A DNA stretch of 58,543 nucleotides from CAZJHX01 sp964545715 (GCA_964545715.1 CAZJHX010000062.1:1-58543); one strand, 5' to 3'. Positions 1 to 9,640 are shown, numbered from the stretch's first letter. The notes: generated by a model not told the origin, from the letters alone. Translations and numbers: made by a program.

Positions 1-186
1 GTCGGTGTGGTCGGCGGCGGTGTCGGTGGTGTCCGCGCCTGTGTCGTCGCCGGTGTCTGTCGTGTCATCGGTCGTGGCGTCGCCGGTGTCGTCACCCGAG
101 CTGCTGCCCGAGCCGCTGCTGCCGCCGCAGCCGACCGCAAACGCCAGTGATGTCGCCACAAAAAGAACAAAGAAAAGCCGCTTCAT
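1..186 (-). CDS. lipoprotein, N-terminal part only
   Basis: The gene starts at the ATG on the minus strand at 186 and runs off the left edge of the window, so only the first 62 codons are visible. The product begins MKRLFFVLFVATSLAFAVGC: a positively charged start, a hydrophobic core and a lipobox (AVGC, lipid-carrying Cys20). This is typical of a type II signal peptide, so the protein should be anchored to a membrane. After the Cys comes a Gly/Ser stretch and then an Asp/Thr-rich run (DDTGDATTDDTTDT), the flexible linker seen in several other lipoproteins of this window. The functional domain lies outside, so no function can be given. Confidence 0.7.
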   Translation of the reverse strand, partial: MKRLFFVLFVATSLAFAVGCGGSSGSGSSSGDDTGDATTDDTTDTGDDTGADTTDTAADHTD

Positions 187-243
187 GATGGTCCGAGCCC
201 CCGTGTTTAGCGGCCGGACCATCACTCAACGACCGGACTCGTG

Positions 244-3200
244 TCAACGACTGACTGACATCTTCCCGGGTGCCGAAACGCCCGCGTTGGCCGGGTTGTA
301 ATATTCGTACGCTCGCGTGGCGCCGGTCGACACCTTCAGCGGGAAGCGCGCCTTGAGCTTGTACTTGATGACAAACGGCTTCCGCGGCGCAAACTCCGGC
401 ACGTACAAGATGATCTGGCGGCCCGCCAGCGAGTAGCGCTGCAGCTTCTCCGACTTGACCGCCGCCTCGAGCGAGGCCGCCTGGACCACAAAGCCCGGGG
501 GCACGGCCACGTCGACCAGGCCCATCTTGGCGGTCTTGGGCAGGTTGCTCTTGACGGTGACGGTCACGCCCACCGTGTCATCTTTGGCCAGCGTCGTGCG
601 GTCGTAGTCCACCGACACGTCGAAGGCCTGCTTTCGCGGCTTGGGTGCGCGCCGATCGGTCCACGGCAGATAGCTCGTGCGGGTCACCGTATACATGGCC
701 TTCATCCCGTTGGACGGCAGCAGCTCGATGGTGTTGCTGCCCGGCTGCAGCGACTTGGACGCGTCGATAAAGCGCACCACATCGAAGTCGTCCTCGGTGT
801 ACGAGACCTCCGCGACCGACTCGCCGTTCACCAGCACGTCCACCTTGCCGGCGGTCGCCTCCTGCTGCGCCGACAGCGAGCTGACCATCGCCTGCAGCAC
901 CTGAATCGTAGCCTGCGTCGTGTGCCAGTTGCCCGACGGGGACTTCGTACTGACCAGCCACTTGAGCCCGGGACCCACGTTGTCCATGAAGGACTGCGCG
1001 CGCATGAACGCGCGCAGCGCCAGCGACGTCACCTCGATGGTGGCGCTGCGTCCGTCGCCGTAAGTCGCCGTGCGCAGCTTAGTGGGGAAGTGCAGCGAGT
1101 CGTCGTCCGAGACCACCTTGGCCGCCAGGCGCTTCAAGAAGTCGCGCGTCGTCGCCCGGTCCTGGGCCGCATCGCTTCGGTCCGCCGCCGCTTCGGCAAA
1201 CGCGTTGGCCAGGTATGCCAGCACGTATGCGTCGTCCGCCTTTTGGCTGTTGTTGCGCAGCCAGGTCAGCGCCCGGGCCAGCGCAGGCTCGATCTTCTGC
1301 CGGTTGGGGCGCGTGTACGCCAGCGCCCACGTGATGTACGCCGAGACCAGCACGTTGGACTTCTGAATGTCGCCCCACGACTCCTGGTGCAAAAACGACT
1401 TGTCGGGCGAGAACGACCCGTTGGCGTTCTGCTGCCGCAGCAGCCACTTGCGCGTGCGCGCGATCACCTTCTCGTCGATGCTGAAGACGCGGTTCATGTC
1501 GTGAAACTCCATGACGCCGTACGCGGTCAAGATGCGGTTGGCGGGCGCCTGCCCGAACCAGCTGAAGCCGCCGCCCGGCACCTCAAACGTCACCAGTCGC
1601 TGCCACCCGGCCTGCAGGTATTTCAGCGCCTTGGCCTCCAGCTCCGGCTTGGCCTTGCCCGCGTCACGCAGGTATCGCAGCACGAGGATGTTGGGGTACG
1701 TGCTGCTGCTCGTCTGCTCAAAGCAGCCGCCGGGCATGCGCAGGATGCCCTCCAGCCCGTCCACGACCTGCGCGAACATGCCGGGGTACAGCTTGACCTG
1801 CAGCGTGTTCGCGCCCTCGATCGCGCCCTCGGGCACGTCGACATGCACCTGCTTGCGCGCGTCCAGCATGCCCGACTCGGTCGAGACCACGTCGAAGCCG
1901 TCCGGGGCCACGCGCACATCTCGGCGCACGGCGTCGGACAGGTGCGTGCCTTTGGCGACCACGGTGATCCGCCCGCTGCCGACGTGCGACGCGAACAGGT
2001 CGACCGACACGCCGCGCACCTCACCCGGGCTCAGCATCAGCGACAGCTCGCGTTTGCCGGACACCGCGACGCCGCCGGCCGTCTTGATCTGCAGTGACAC
2101 CGTCTGCGGCTCGTCCATATAGTTGTAGACAGCCAGAGGCACCGAGACCTCGTCGCCCTGGGTCAGCGCAACGGGCAGGTCCAGGTCCACGAAGAAGTCC
2201 TGAAAGACCTTGATGCCCTGATCGGTGCTGCCCAGCCCGCCCGAGCCGCTGGAGGCCAGCGCGGACATGCGCCACGTCGTGATCGAGTCCGCCACCGGAA
2301 AGCGCACCTGCGCCTTGCCGTCCTCGCCTGTGACGACCAGCGGGTTCACGTACAGGGTCTCGGGGAAGTACGATCGCACGCGTGGCGCCGACGAGCCGCC
2401 GTCCTTTTTGCCGTTCTGGGCCTCGCGCGACGTCTCCGCTTCAGCGAGCTTGGGTCCGCTGGCGGCCTTGGGCTCGGGCGCCGGATCAGGCCTCGCCATG
2501 GCGCCCTCCAGCTGCATGTCGTCAAAGCCGCCCATGTCGGCCATCGGCGCCTTGGCCATCGGCGCGCCGCGCATCGCTCGACCGCCCCCGCGAATGCCGC
2601 GGCCTCCGCCACCACCACCGCGGAAGAACCGGCGGAACCGTCGCTGGGCCAGCATGGTCTTGCGCTGCCGCTGCCAGATCGCCTGCTGTGCGATGCGGGT
2701 GCCCAGGTCCACGCGCAGATCATCCGCCGTGCCCCACCTGGCGTCCGGACCGGCCGACATCAGGTGCGCCCCCATCGCGGAGCCCGCGTTTTCGTTGACG
2801 TTCAGCTTCACCGGCACGCCAAACGCGTCGCGCGTGGAGCCCGGTCGCAGGCCCGCGCCCGCCAACAGCGTGTAGAACTCCTTGCCGGTCGGCATGCGCC
2901 CGCGCTTGAGCGCCCAGGACTTCAGGTCGGCCGCGTACGGCTGATAGCGCTTGGCAAAGGTCGTGGCCCACAGCGCCCGGCTGGTGCCCAGCGACTGCGT
3001 CATGGAGTCCACTTTGGTCGCGTGGTTGAACCGCGCCATGGCCGCCGCGCCCAGCACGCGCGCCGCCAGATTTCGTTTGGCGGTCGCCAGCGGCGCGTCA
3101 TCGTCCTCCAGCGTGTGCTCCGCGTGGAAGCCGTGGATCTCCACCTTGGGCTTCATCAGCTCCTTCTCCAGCAGAAAGAACACGCGCTCCATGCCCGGGC

Positions 3201-5271
3201 GCAGCTCGGACAGCGCAAAGACGGCCTCGTCCACGACCCACAGCCCCAGCGCGGCCAGCACCGGGTGGCCGTTGCGATCGGTCACGCTCAGGTTGATCGT
3301 GGCGTCCTGCCCGGGCCGGTACACCTTGCGGTCCGGCGCAATCGTGATCTTGAGGTCGGACGCCGGCCGCACCACCAGTGGGCGCGTGTCGGCGTAGACG
3401 GCCATGTCCTTGCCCAGCGCGTAGGCGTGCGCCAGCAGCGTGCCCGCAGCGTCCGCCGGCAGCGTGGTCGACAGCCGCGCGCGCCCGTTTCGCACGGGAG
3501 CCGACAGCGTCACGATTGTCTGACCACCGCGCACGAGATCCATGAACACATGCGGGACTGCGCCGCCGACGAGCACGTCAAACGACACGTGCTCGCCCAC
3601 GCGCGGCGCGGGGTTGTCGGGCCGCAGCAGCACCCGCACCGCAGCGTTGGGCGCGGTCTGGGGCGTGATCGTCTGCGCAACAAAGTAGCCGTCCGGGGTC
3701 TGAGCCGTCACCGAGAAGCGGTTGCCCTTGGGTACACCGCGCCAGGTGGCTACACCGGCCGCGTCCACGATCGCGCCCGTCACGTTGTCACGGTGCTTGA
3801 TCGACACCCGCGCCTTGCGCGCCGGCGAGCCGTCCGGCTTGCTGACCAGCACATACACGATGTTCTCCACGCCAGGCACCAGGCGTCCGGCCTCGGGCAG
3901 CACCATGACGCGCAGCTTGTCTTTCCAGATCGCCAGCGACCGCGACGACTGGTAGGTCTGTCCGGCCGTGTCGGTGACCCGCGCCATCAAGCGCAGCGCG
4001 GCGGCCCCCTGCAGCATCGGCTGTCCGTGCAGCTTCTTGGGCAGCTTCACCTTGAACTCGGCGGTGCCCGTGTCGTCCAGCACCAGCTTGTGGCGTGCGA
4101 GCTCCCGCGCGGACACGTCAAAGGTCTGCGCACGCAGCTCGACCTTGGCCCCGGCCAGCGGCTTGCCGAAGAAGTAGTTGGCTTTGATGGTCCCGGTCAC
4201 CGTGTCGCCCGGCTGATACGACGTCTCTTTGGTCTCCACCTTCACCTTGAACTTGGGCAGCACGTACGGCTTCACCTCGACGGTGCGCTCGGTCATGACC
4301 TCGTCGACCTCCGCCTCGATGCGCCAGCGGCCGGTGTTGACCATGGACGCGATGTCGAAACGCGTCGCAAACACGCCCTCGCGCGAGGTCTTGCCGCGCT
4401 TTTGAAACACCTTGTTGTTCTTGGCGTCGTGAATCGCGATGCGTACCGGCGCCTTGCCCGCCGCCCGCCCGTTTCCGGCGTTGCGCGCCAGGATGCGCAG
4501 GTGGACCGTCTGTCCCGGCTGATACAGGGGCTTGTCGGTGCCCAGCAGCACCTGGGACTTGCGCTGCACCGTCACGTCAAACGCCGCCTTGGCGCCGCCC
4601 TCGTCGCTCTCGACCTGCACCTCCAGGCGGTGCTTGCCCTTGAGCTTGGGCGGGATCCGCAGGGCCAGGTCCGACCCGCCGCTCTGGTCGGTCGTCGCCG
4701 ATCCTGACGCGGCAACCCGGGCGCCCTTGCCGTCTCGCACCAGACGGGCGGTTACGCGCGCGCCGGCCAGGGGATCGGTGTCGCCCAGTCGCACGACGAT
4801 TCGCGGGGAAAACCGGCTGCCGGCGATGATGTTGGCGTCGCCCAGCAGCACGACGCGCGGGGTGCGGTGAAACCGGCTGACCGCGCCGATATAGCGGCTG
4901 GTCTTGCCGTTGGGCTCGCGCACGCTCAGCGCCATGCGGAGATCGCGGTCCTGGACGTCGGACCACGGGCGCCGAATCATGGCGCGCGCGGTGCCGCCGC
5001 CGGACGGCAGCTTGATGACGTGGTTTTCGGACCAGCCGCCGTTGGGGTTTCGCAGCGCGACCCAGACGCCCTCGCCTCGGAAGTCGGCGCCGGCGGTGAT
5101 CGACAGGTCCAGGCCTGCCGGCCGTGAGCGCACCAGGATGCGGCCGCTCTCGCCGAAGACGGCGTCCTTCAGCGGGTCGGGGCCCGGCGCTCTGGCAGCG
5201 GCTTCAACGGGCAAAGAGATGACGAAAAGTAGCGCGGTAAACGCGAGGTGGCGGAAACGACAGCGGCGCAC
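244..5271 (-). CDS. alpha-2-macroglobulin family protein
   Basis: Large secreted protein of about 1675 residues in the alpha-2-macroglobulin family, whose members trap proteases through an internal thioester. The N-terminus is a signal peptide. Repeated macroglobulin (MG) beta-sandwich domains follow, recognisable by TDKPLYQPGQTVHLR and DRKVYRPGQDATINL. A Gly/Arg/Met-rich, bait-like insert lies near residues 875-950. The diagnostic SITTWRMSALASS stretch comes next, then the thioester motif GGCFEQ with Cys1183 and Gln1186, an alpha-alpha barrel thioester domain and a C-terminal receptor-binding-like domain. The start is taken as GTG at 5271 because an AGGGAG ribosome-binding site sits six bases upstream and the signal peptide follows directly; an upstream in-frame extension to 5424 lacks these. 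No penicillin-binding protein 1C gene, the usual partner of bacterial homologues, is adjacent. The family is clear; the in vivo target is unknown. Confidence 0.92.
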   Translation of the reverse strand: MRRCRFRHLAFTALLFVISLPVEAAARAPGPDPLKDAVFGESGRILVRSRPAGLDLSITAGADFRGEGVWVALRNPNGGWSENHVIKLPSGGGTARAMIRRPWSDVQDRDLRMALSVREPNGKTSRYIGAVSRFHRTPRVVLLGDANIIAGSRFSPRIVVRLGDTDPLAGARVTARLVRDGKGARVAASGSATTDQSGGSDLALRIPPKLKGKHRLEVQVESDEGGAKAAFDVTVQRKSQVLLGTDKPLYQPGQTVHLRILARNAGNGRAAGKAPVRIAIHDAKNNKVFQKRGKTSREGVFATRFDIASMVNTGRWRIEAEVDEVMTERTVEVKPYVLPKFKVKVETKETSYQPGDTVTGTIKANYFFGKPLAGAKVELRAQTFDVSARELARHKLVLDDTGTAEFKVKLPKKLHGQPMLQGAAALRLMARVTDTAGQTYQSSRSLAIWKDKLRVMVLPEAGRLVPGVENIVYVLVSKPDGSPARKARVSIKHRDNVTGAIVDAAGVATWRGVPKGNRFSVTAQTPDGYFVAQTITPQTAPNAAVRVLLRPDNPAPRVGEHVSFDVLVGGAVPHVFMDLVRGGQTIVTLSAPVRNGRARLSTTLPADAAGTLLAHAYALGKDMAVYADTRPLVVRPASDLKITIAPDRKVYRPGQDATINLSVTDRNGHPVLAALGLWVVDEAVFALSELRPGMERVFFLLEKELMKPKVEIHGFHAEHTLEDDDAPLATAKRNLAARVLGAAAMARFNHATKVDSMTQSLGTSRALWATTFAKRYQPYAADLKSWALKRGRMPTGKEFYTLLAGAGLRPGSTRDAFGVPVKLNVNENAGSAMGAHLMSAGPDARWGTADDLRVDLGTRIAQQAIWQRQRKTMLAQRRFRRFFRGGGGGGRGIRGGGRAMRGAPMAKAPMADMGGFDDMQLEGAMARPDPAPEPKAASGPKLAEAETSREAQNGKKDGGSSAPRVRSYFPETLYVNPLVVTGEDGKAQVRFPVADSITTWRMSALASSGSGGLGSTDQGIKVFQDFFVDLDLPVALTQGDEVSVPLAVYNYMDEPQTVSLQIKTAGGVAVSGKRELSLMLSPGEVRGVSVDLFASHVGSGRITVVAKGTHLSDAVRRDVRVAPDGFDVVSTESGMLDARKQVHVDVPEGAIEGANTLQVKLYPGMFAQVVDGLEGILRMPGGCFEQTSSSTYPNILVLRYLRDAGKAKPELEAKALKYLQAGWQRLVTFEVPGGGFSWFGQAPANRILTAYGVMEFHDMNRVFSIDEKVIARTRKWLLRQQNANGSFSPDKSFLHQESWGDIQKSNVLVSAYITWALAYTRPNRQKIEPALARALTWLRNNSQKADDAYVLAYLANAFAEAAADRSDAAQDRATTRDFLKRLAAKVVSDDDSLHFPTKLRTATYGDGRSATIEVTSLALRAFMRAQSFMDNVGPGLKWLVSTKSPSGNWHTTQATIQVLQAMVSSLSAQQEATAGKVDVLVNGESVAEVSYTEDDFDVVRFIDASKSLQPGSNTIELLPSNGMKAMYTVTRTSYLPWTDRRAPKPRKQAFDVSVDYDRTTLAKDDTVGVTVTVKSNLPKTAKMGLVDVAVPPGFVVQAASLEAAVKSEKLQRYSLAGRQIILYVPEFAPRKPFVIKYKLKARFPLKVSTGATRAYEYYNPANAGVSAPGKMSVSR

Positions 5272-5382
5272 GGCGAGCTCCCTAAAGCAACGCGACCAAC
5301 CACCATCGACTGTGGCTTCAACGCGCCGGCGCCAAAGAAGTTCTAACACCATGCAAAACAGCGGCGCAGTTGACGGTTTTCT

Positions 5383-5399
5383 GGACGGCTCGACCGTCC
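5383..5399. promoter_or_regulatory. inverted repeat between divergent genes
   Basis: GGACGG and CCGTCC form a perfect 6-base inverted repeat around a 5-base spacer. It lies in the 170-base region between the divergent macroglobulin gene and the coiled-coil/glycan genes, so it could be an operator. A TTGACG at 5370 lies beside it, but no matching -10 was found. This is weak evidence and could be chance in GC-rich DNA. Confidence 0.2.
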
Positions 5400-5441
5400 G
5401 GGCCGACACTAACCAGTGATTCACAACGGGGGTGAATAGTT

Positions 5442-5948
5442 ATGACCGAACTCGCCAAGGCCCACTCGCTGCAAACCGTCCCAGAGACCACGGCTGTGGA
5501 AGCCAGTCCCTTCATCCATGAAGGCGGCCAGTTTCTCGCCGAGCCCGAGTCCGGCTATCTGCCGGCGGAGCAGGTGCTGGGGCTCGTCGCGCGCTTCGAG
5601 GGTCGCATGGACGGCCTGGTGACCCAGGTGACCGACCAGGCCTCTGAAGTCAACGAGCTGACGCGCGTACTGGAGGCTGAGCGCCGCGGATCCCTGACGG
5701 CGCGCCACCGCCTGCAGGTCGCCCAGCTGGAGGCCAAGAACGAGGTGCAGGCCGCCGTCGCCGGTACCGCCCAGCAGCAGTTGGTGGCCCAGCACACCCA
5801 AAAAGAGCTCGACAAGGCCGAGGTGACCATCGCTCAGTTGAAAGAGCGCCTGGAGCTGGCGGCAGAGCTGCGGCGCACCCCCTGGTACGCTTTCAAGCGC
5901 CGCAAAGCGCTGGAAGAGGCGCTCCACGCGCTGCCCGCCGATTTGTAG
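5442..5948 (+). CDS. coiled-coil protein of the glycan gene set
   Basis: Protein of 168 residues that I do not recognise as a named family. It starts at ATG with GGGGGTGA upstream. Residues 1-40 look disordered. Residues 45-140 are a long amphipathic helix rich in Glu, Gln, Ala and Leu, predicted as coiled coil. The C-terminus ends in a basic patch (WYAFKRRKALEEAL). There is no signal peptide or membrane segment, so it should be cytoplasmic. The next gene, a methyltransferase, begins 13 bases downstream, and glycosyltransferases follow. It may act as a scaffold or length-control partner for surface-polysaccharide enzymes, as coiled-coil proteins do in some O-antigen systems; that is inference from context only. 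Confidence 0.7.
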   Translation: MTELAKAHSLQTVPETTAVEASPFIHEGGQFLAEPESGYLPAEQVLGLVARFEGRMDGLVTQVTDQASEVNELTRVLEAERRGSLTARHRLQVAQLEAKNEVQAAVAGTAQQQLVAQHTQKELDKAEVTIAQLKERLELAAELRRTPWYAFKRRKALEEALHALPADL

Positions 5949-5961
5949 TATGTAGGGCGCT

Positions 5962-6690
5962 GTGGACAGCGCCGACACCACAAAAACGCACCGTGACATC
6001 TGGTCCAAGAAGCCGGTGCTGCGCCAGATCTACGGCGACTACTACACCCGCATTCTGGACAACTGCGTACCGGGCCGCACGCTGGAGATCGGCGGCGGAA
6101 GCGGCAACTTCGCGCGCCAGCGGGACGACGTCATCTCGGTGGACGTGCAGCAGCTTCCGTGGCTGGACGCGGTCGCCGACGCCCACGCGCTGCCCTTTGC
6201 CGATGCCTGCTTCGCCAATATCGTGCTCGTCGACGTCTTTCACCACCTCGGTCGCCCGTGGGACTTCCTCGACGAGGTGCGCCGCACGCTGCGCCCGGGC
6301 GGCCGCATGGTGATGGTGGAGCCGGCCATCACGCCGATCAGCTGGTTTATCTACCACTATATGCACCCCGAGCTGGTCGACATGAAGGCCGACCCGCTGG
6401 GTGAGGGCGCCCCCTTGTCCACTGACGAGCCCTTCAGCAGCAACCAGGCGATCCCGACCCTGGTGTTTGAGAAGCACCGAGAGCGCTTCATCGCGGACTA
6501 CCCAGAGCTGCAGCTGTTGCAGTGCATGCGCTTTGGTCTGCTGTCCTATCCCTTGTCAGGCGGCTTCCGTCCGTGGAGTCTTCTGCCCGCGCGGGGTGCC
6601 GGCCCCCTGCTCCGACTGGAAGCAGCCATCGAAGGGTTTGTGGCGCCGGTTATGGCCTTTCGTCTACTCGTCGTAGTCGAGCGTCGCTAA
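5962..6690 (+). CDS. class I SAM-dependent methyltransferase
   Basis: Soluble protein of 242 residues with the Rossmann-like fold of class I methyltransferases (Methyltransf_11 type). Motif I is LEIGGGSGNFA, near residue 35. The acidic end of strand beta-2 is VISVDVQQ. The residues ALPFADACFANIVLVDVFHHL match motifs II/III, and LRPGGRMVMVEP is the post-motif. The start is a GTG with AGGG just upstream. It sits 13 bases after the coiled-coil gene and shortly before a methyltransferase-glycosyltransferase fusion, so a sugar or lipid-linked glycan intermediate is the likeliest substrate. The exact substrate cannot be deduced. Confidence 0.85.
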   Translation: MDSADTTKTHRDIWSKKPVLRQIYGDYYTRILDNCVPGRTLEIGGGSGNFARQRDDVISVDVQQLPWLDAVADAHALPFADACFANIVLVDVFHHLGRPWDFLDEVRRTLRPGGRMVMVEPAITPISWFIYHYMHPELVDMKADPLGEGAPLSTDEPFSSNQAIPTLVFEKHRERFIADYPELQLLQCMRFGLLSYPLSGGFRPWSLLPARGAGPLLRLEAAIEGFVAPVMAFRLLVVVERR

Positions 6691-6761
6691 CCGCGTAAAA
6701 CAATTGCCATCGCGGGTCTGGTTTGTTAGGTCAGGGCGCGATTAAACCTGGGAAAAACACC

Positions 6762-8237
6762 ATGGCTCCAAGAAAAAAGCCCGCTGTCGTCGTGCCTCTC
6801 CGCGAGCACATCCTCTCCAAGCGCAAGCAGGCGATTCGCGACCACGCCGATCAGATGGCGGCGCGTCGCGCGACATGGCGCGAGACCAACAGCGCCTTCC
6901 ACGACGCCGACAAGCGGTACTTCAGCTTTCTGGTGACCGCGGGTAAGCGCGTCCTGGACCTGGGCTGCGGCAATGGCGAGCTGCTGGCCAGTCTGCGCCC
7001 TTCCTACGGCGTGGGCGTGGACCTCAGCGAGAACATGGTCGATGAGGCGCGCCACCGTCACCCCAGCCTTGAGTTCGTTGCCGGCGACATCGAGGACCCC
7101 GCGGTCATCGAGAGCCTCGACGGGCCGTTCGACATCATCATCATGTCCGACACTGTCGGTTACCTGGACGACTGCCAGAAGACGTTCGAGCAGCTGCACG
7201 CCGTGTGCACGCCGACCACGCGCCTGATCATCGCCTACCACAACTGGATGTGGCAGCCGGGGCTCAAGCTGGCGGAGAAGCTCGGTCTCAAGATGCCGAC
7301 GCGCGAGATGAACTGGCTCAGCACCGACGAGACCACCAACTTCCTGGAGCTGGCGGACTTTGAGGCCATCAAGCGCGAGTGGCGCCAGATGGTGCCCAAG
7401 AAGCTGTTTGGTCTGGGACCGCTGGTCAACAACACCATCGCCACGCTGCCGCTCGCCCGCCGGGCGTGCGTGCGCAACTACCTGGTAGCGCGGCCCACCC
7501 GTGAGGTCGGGTTGAAGGATCCGTCGGTGACGGTGCTGATCCCCACGCGCAACGAGCGCGGCAACGTGGAGCCGGCCGTTTTGCGCACCCCGCAGCTGGG
7601 CAGCAACATGGAGCTGCTGTTCGTCGAGGGCCATAGCCAGGACGGGACGCTGGCCGAGATTCACCGCATCATCGAGGCCTATCCCGACAAGAACATCCGC
7701 GTCCTCACGCAGGACGGGGTCGGCAAGGGCGACGCCGTGCGCAAGGGCTTCGCCAACGCCAAGGGCGACGTGCTGATGATCCTGGACGGCGACCTGACTG
7801 TGCCTCCCGAGGATCTGCCCAAGTTCTGGGACGCGATCGTCAGCGGCAAGGGCGAGTACATCAACGGCTCGCGTCTGGTCTATCCGATGGAAGACGAGGC
7901 GATGCGCTTCTTGAACTACATCGCCAACTCGTCCTTCTCCGTGCTGTTCTCGTGGCTGCTGAACCAGCGGATCACGGACACCCTGTGCGGTACCAAAGTC
8001 ATGACGCGTGCCAACTACGAGCAGCTGATCGCCAACCGCGACTACTTCGGCGAGTTCGATCCCTTCGGTGACTTCGACCTGATCTTCGGCGCCTCCAAGA
8101 TGGGCCTGAAGATGATCGACGTGCCCATCACCTACGCGGCACGCCAATACGGCTCGACCCAGATCTCACGCTTCCGCCACGGCCTGCTGCTGTTCAAGAT
8201 GGTGGGCTTCGCTTACAGGAAGCTGAAGATCGTTTGA
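6762..8237 (+). CDS. methyltransferase-GT2 glycosyltransferase fusion
   Basis: Protein of 491 residues with two catalytic domains. Residues about 55-210 form a SAM methyltransferase (motif I VLDLGCGNGE; acidic strand GVGVDLSENM). Residues about 255-475 form a family 2 glycosyltransferase related to dolichyl/undecaprenyl-phosphate sugar synthases: VTVLIPTRNERGN, then the metal-binding DGDLTVPPED, INGSR, and DTLCGTKVM. Such enzymes normally charge a polyprenyl phosphate with a sugar. No membrane helices are obvious. The start is the ATG at 6762, with GGGAAA upstream; a TTG 39 bases earlier is in frame but less likely. The stop overlaps the next gene by four bases (TTGA), indicating translational coupling to a membrane protein that could use the lipid-linked sugar. 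Confidence 0.85.
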   Translation: MAPRKKPAVVVPLREHILSKRKQAIRDHADQMAARRATWRETNSAFHDADKRYFSFLVTAGKRVLDLGCGNGELLASLRPSYGVGVDLSENMVDEARHRHPSLEFVAGDIEDPAVIESLDGPFDIIIMSDTVGYLDDCQKTFEQLHAVCTPTTRLIIAYHNWMWQPGLKLAEKLGLKMPTREMNWLSTDETTNFLELADFEAIKREWRQMVPKKLFGLGPLVNNTIATLPLARRACVRNYLVARPTREVGLKDPSVTVLIPTRNERGNVEPAVLRTPQLGSNMELLFVEGHSQDGTLAEIHRIIEAYPDKNIRVLTQDGVGKGDAVRKGFANAKGDVLMILDGDLTVPPEDLPKFWDAIVSGKGEYINGSRLVYPMEDEAMRFLNYIANSSFSVLFSWLLNQRITDTLCGTKVMTRANYEQLIANRDYFGEFDPFGDFDLIFGASKMGLKMIDVPITYAARQYGSTQISRFRHGLLLFKMVGFAYRKLKIV

Positions 8238-9640
8238 CCCAGAAAGCGCCGTGGTATCGGCGGGTTCCCTGGTTACTCCTGACGACGCTGGCGTCGTATG
8301 CGGCAGGTGTCTATTGGCGCTGGCTGTACATCATGGAGCAGCACGACCCGCGCCAGTACGTGTACTCCGACATGAAGATGTACATGAAGATGGCGGAGCG
8401 CTGGGTCGATCCCGAGTACATCCTCAAAATCGGGGACGTCACGCACCCGCCCGCCACGGCGCAGCTGTTTGCGTGGTTTCTGCGCTGGGACCCGACGCTC
8501 CAATATCTGACCAACCTGCAGTTCGCGGTGTGCTGCGCCGTGCCGATCTCGATTGGCCTGCTGGGCGCCGCCGCGTTTGGGCGCAAGACCGCGATGTGGT
8601 CGGTCATCGTCGCAAGCTTCTACTTTCCATATGTCGATTACGGCGGGTACTTCCTTTCCGAGATCTACATGATGGCGCTCATTCCGCTGTGCATGGCGGC
8701 CTACCTGATGGCCAACCAGGCGCGCCATTGGCCGGTGCGCGTCCTGTTCGGCATCGTCGCGGGCGGGCTGCTGTTCGTGTCGGTCGCGTTCAAGACGGTG
8801 GGGCTGCTGCTGATCGGCTTTGCGATGTTGCACGTGCTCTTCGCGCGCGATCAGGGCTGGAAGATCAAGGTGGCCGCCTTTGCCTTGATGGTGGGCACTT
8901 TCACACCGGGCGCGACCTATCTCGTCAACCGCTGCTCGACCGCCACAGGCAAGTTCTGCATCGGGTCCAACAAGAGCGGCGCCGACTTCTTGATGGGCCA
9001 CTCAGGTCGCGTACGCAGCATCCGCTGGAAGAACCCCAACGGCGGCAGCCGACGCTTCGCCAGCCCGTCGTGGCCGCAGCACGGCTACAAGCAGAAGAAA
9101 GTCGTGCCGTTTGCCATGACCGACGGCGACGCCAACAAGAAAGAGGCCTGGCGCTGGATCAAAGAGAACAAGATGAAGGCATGGGTGCTCAGCGTGGAGC
9201 ACATCGGCGACAGCTTCGGCACCACCTCGCCGTGGCCCAGCTACGTGACCAAGTGGTGGGCGACGTCCCAGCTGGCGCAGCAGCTGTTCATGATGTTTCT
9301 CATGCTGCCGGCGTTTATCCGCATCATCGACATGGGGCGCACCGGCGGCATCGTCGGCTTTTTACGCAGTCGCGAGCTCATCGTGATCTCGCCCATCTTC
9401 GGCATCGCGCTCGCCGTGTTCATCGCCACGGGTGAGGCGCGATACCGGCTGCCGTTCGACGCCGTCCTCATCGTGGTCGGCATTCAGTTCTATCGCTTCT
9501 TCCGCGTCAAGACGCCGGCCGTAGCGCCCGACCAGGTGGAGCCCGAGGCGATCGTGGAGCCGACACCCAGGCGCCGCCGATCGCGCTTCCCGTCCCCGGC
9601 TGGGCCGATGCCCCCCATGCGCCCCTGGCGGCGCCGCTAA
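8234..9640 (+). CDS. polytopic membrane protein, GT-C glycosyltransferase-like
   Basis: Integral membrane protein of 468 residues with about eight to ten hydrophobic segments and an Arg/Pro-rich cytoplasmic tail. An N-terminal helix is followed by a loop with SDMKMYMKMAERWV and DVTHPPATAQLF. The acidic residue and the HPP motif in the first large loop resemble GT-C enzymes (GT39/ArnT-like) that use polyprenyl-phosphate sugars. The TTG start overlaps the GT2 stop by four bases, so the two are co-translated. The plausible division of labour is that the upstream fusion makes a lipid-linked sugar and this protein transfers it outside the membrane. The family assignment rests on topology and the loop motif, so the exact activity is uncertain. 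Confidence 0.7.
   Translation: MTQKAPWYRRVPWLLLTTLASYAAGVYWRWLYIMEQHDPRQYVYSDMKMYMKMAERWVDPEYILKIGDVTHPPATAQLFAWFLRWDPTLQYLTNLQFAVCCAVPISIGLLGAAAFGRKTAMWSVIVASFYFPYVDYGGYFLSEIYMMALIPLCMAAYLMANQARHWPVRVLFGIVAGGLLFVSVAFKTVGLLLIGFAMLHVLFARDQGWKIKVAAFALMVGTFTPGATYLVNRCSTATGKFCIGSNKSGADFLMGHSGRVRSIRWKNPNGGSRRFASPSWPQHGYKQKKVVPFAMTDGDANKKEAWRWIKENKMKAWVLSVEHIGDSFGTTSPWPSYVTKWWATSQLAQQLFMMFLMLPAFIRIIDMGRTGGIVGFLRSRELIVISPIFGIALAVFIATGEARYRLPFDAVLIVVGIQFYRFFRVKTPAVAPDQVEPEAIVEPTPRRRRSRFPSPAGPMPPMRPWRRR

Noticed and set aside
2764..4707. Plus-strand ORF of 647 codons opposite the macroglobulin gene
   Set aside because: Its composition is antisense-like (Arg/His/Leu/Gln). The minus frame is a clear macroglobulin.
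5368..5400. Sigma-70 promoter with -35 TTGACG before the coiled-coil gene
   Set aside because: No acceptable -10 hexamer lies 16-18 bases downstream; the bases there are CG-rich.
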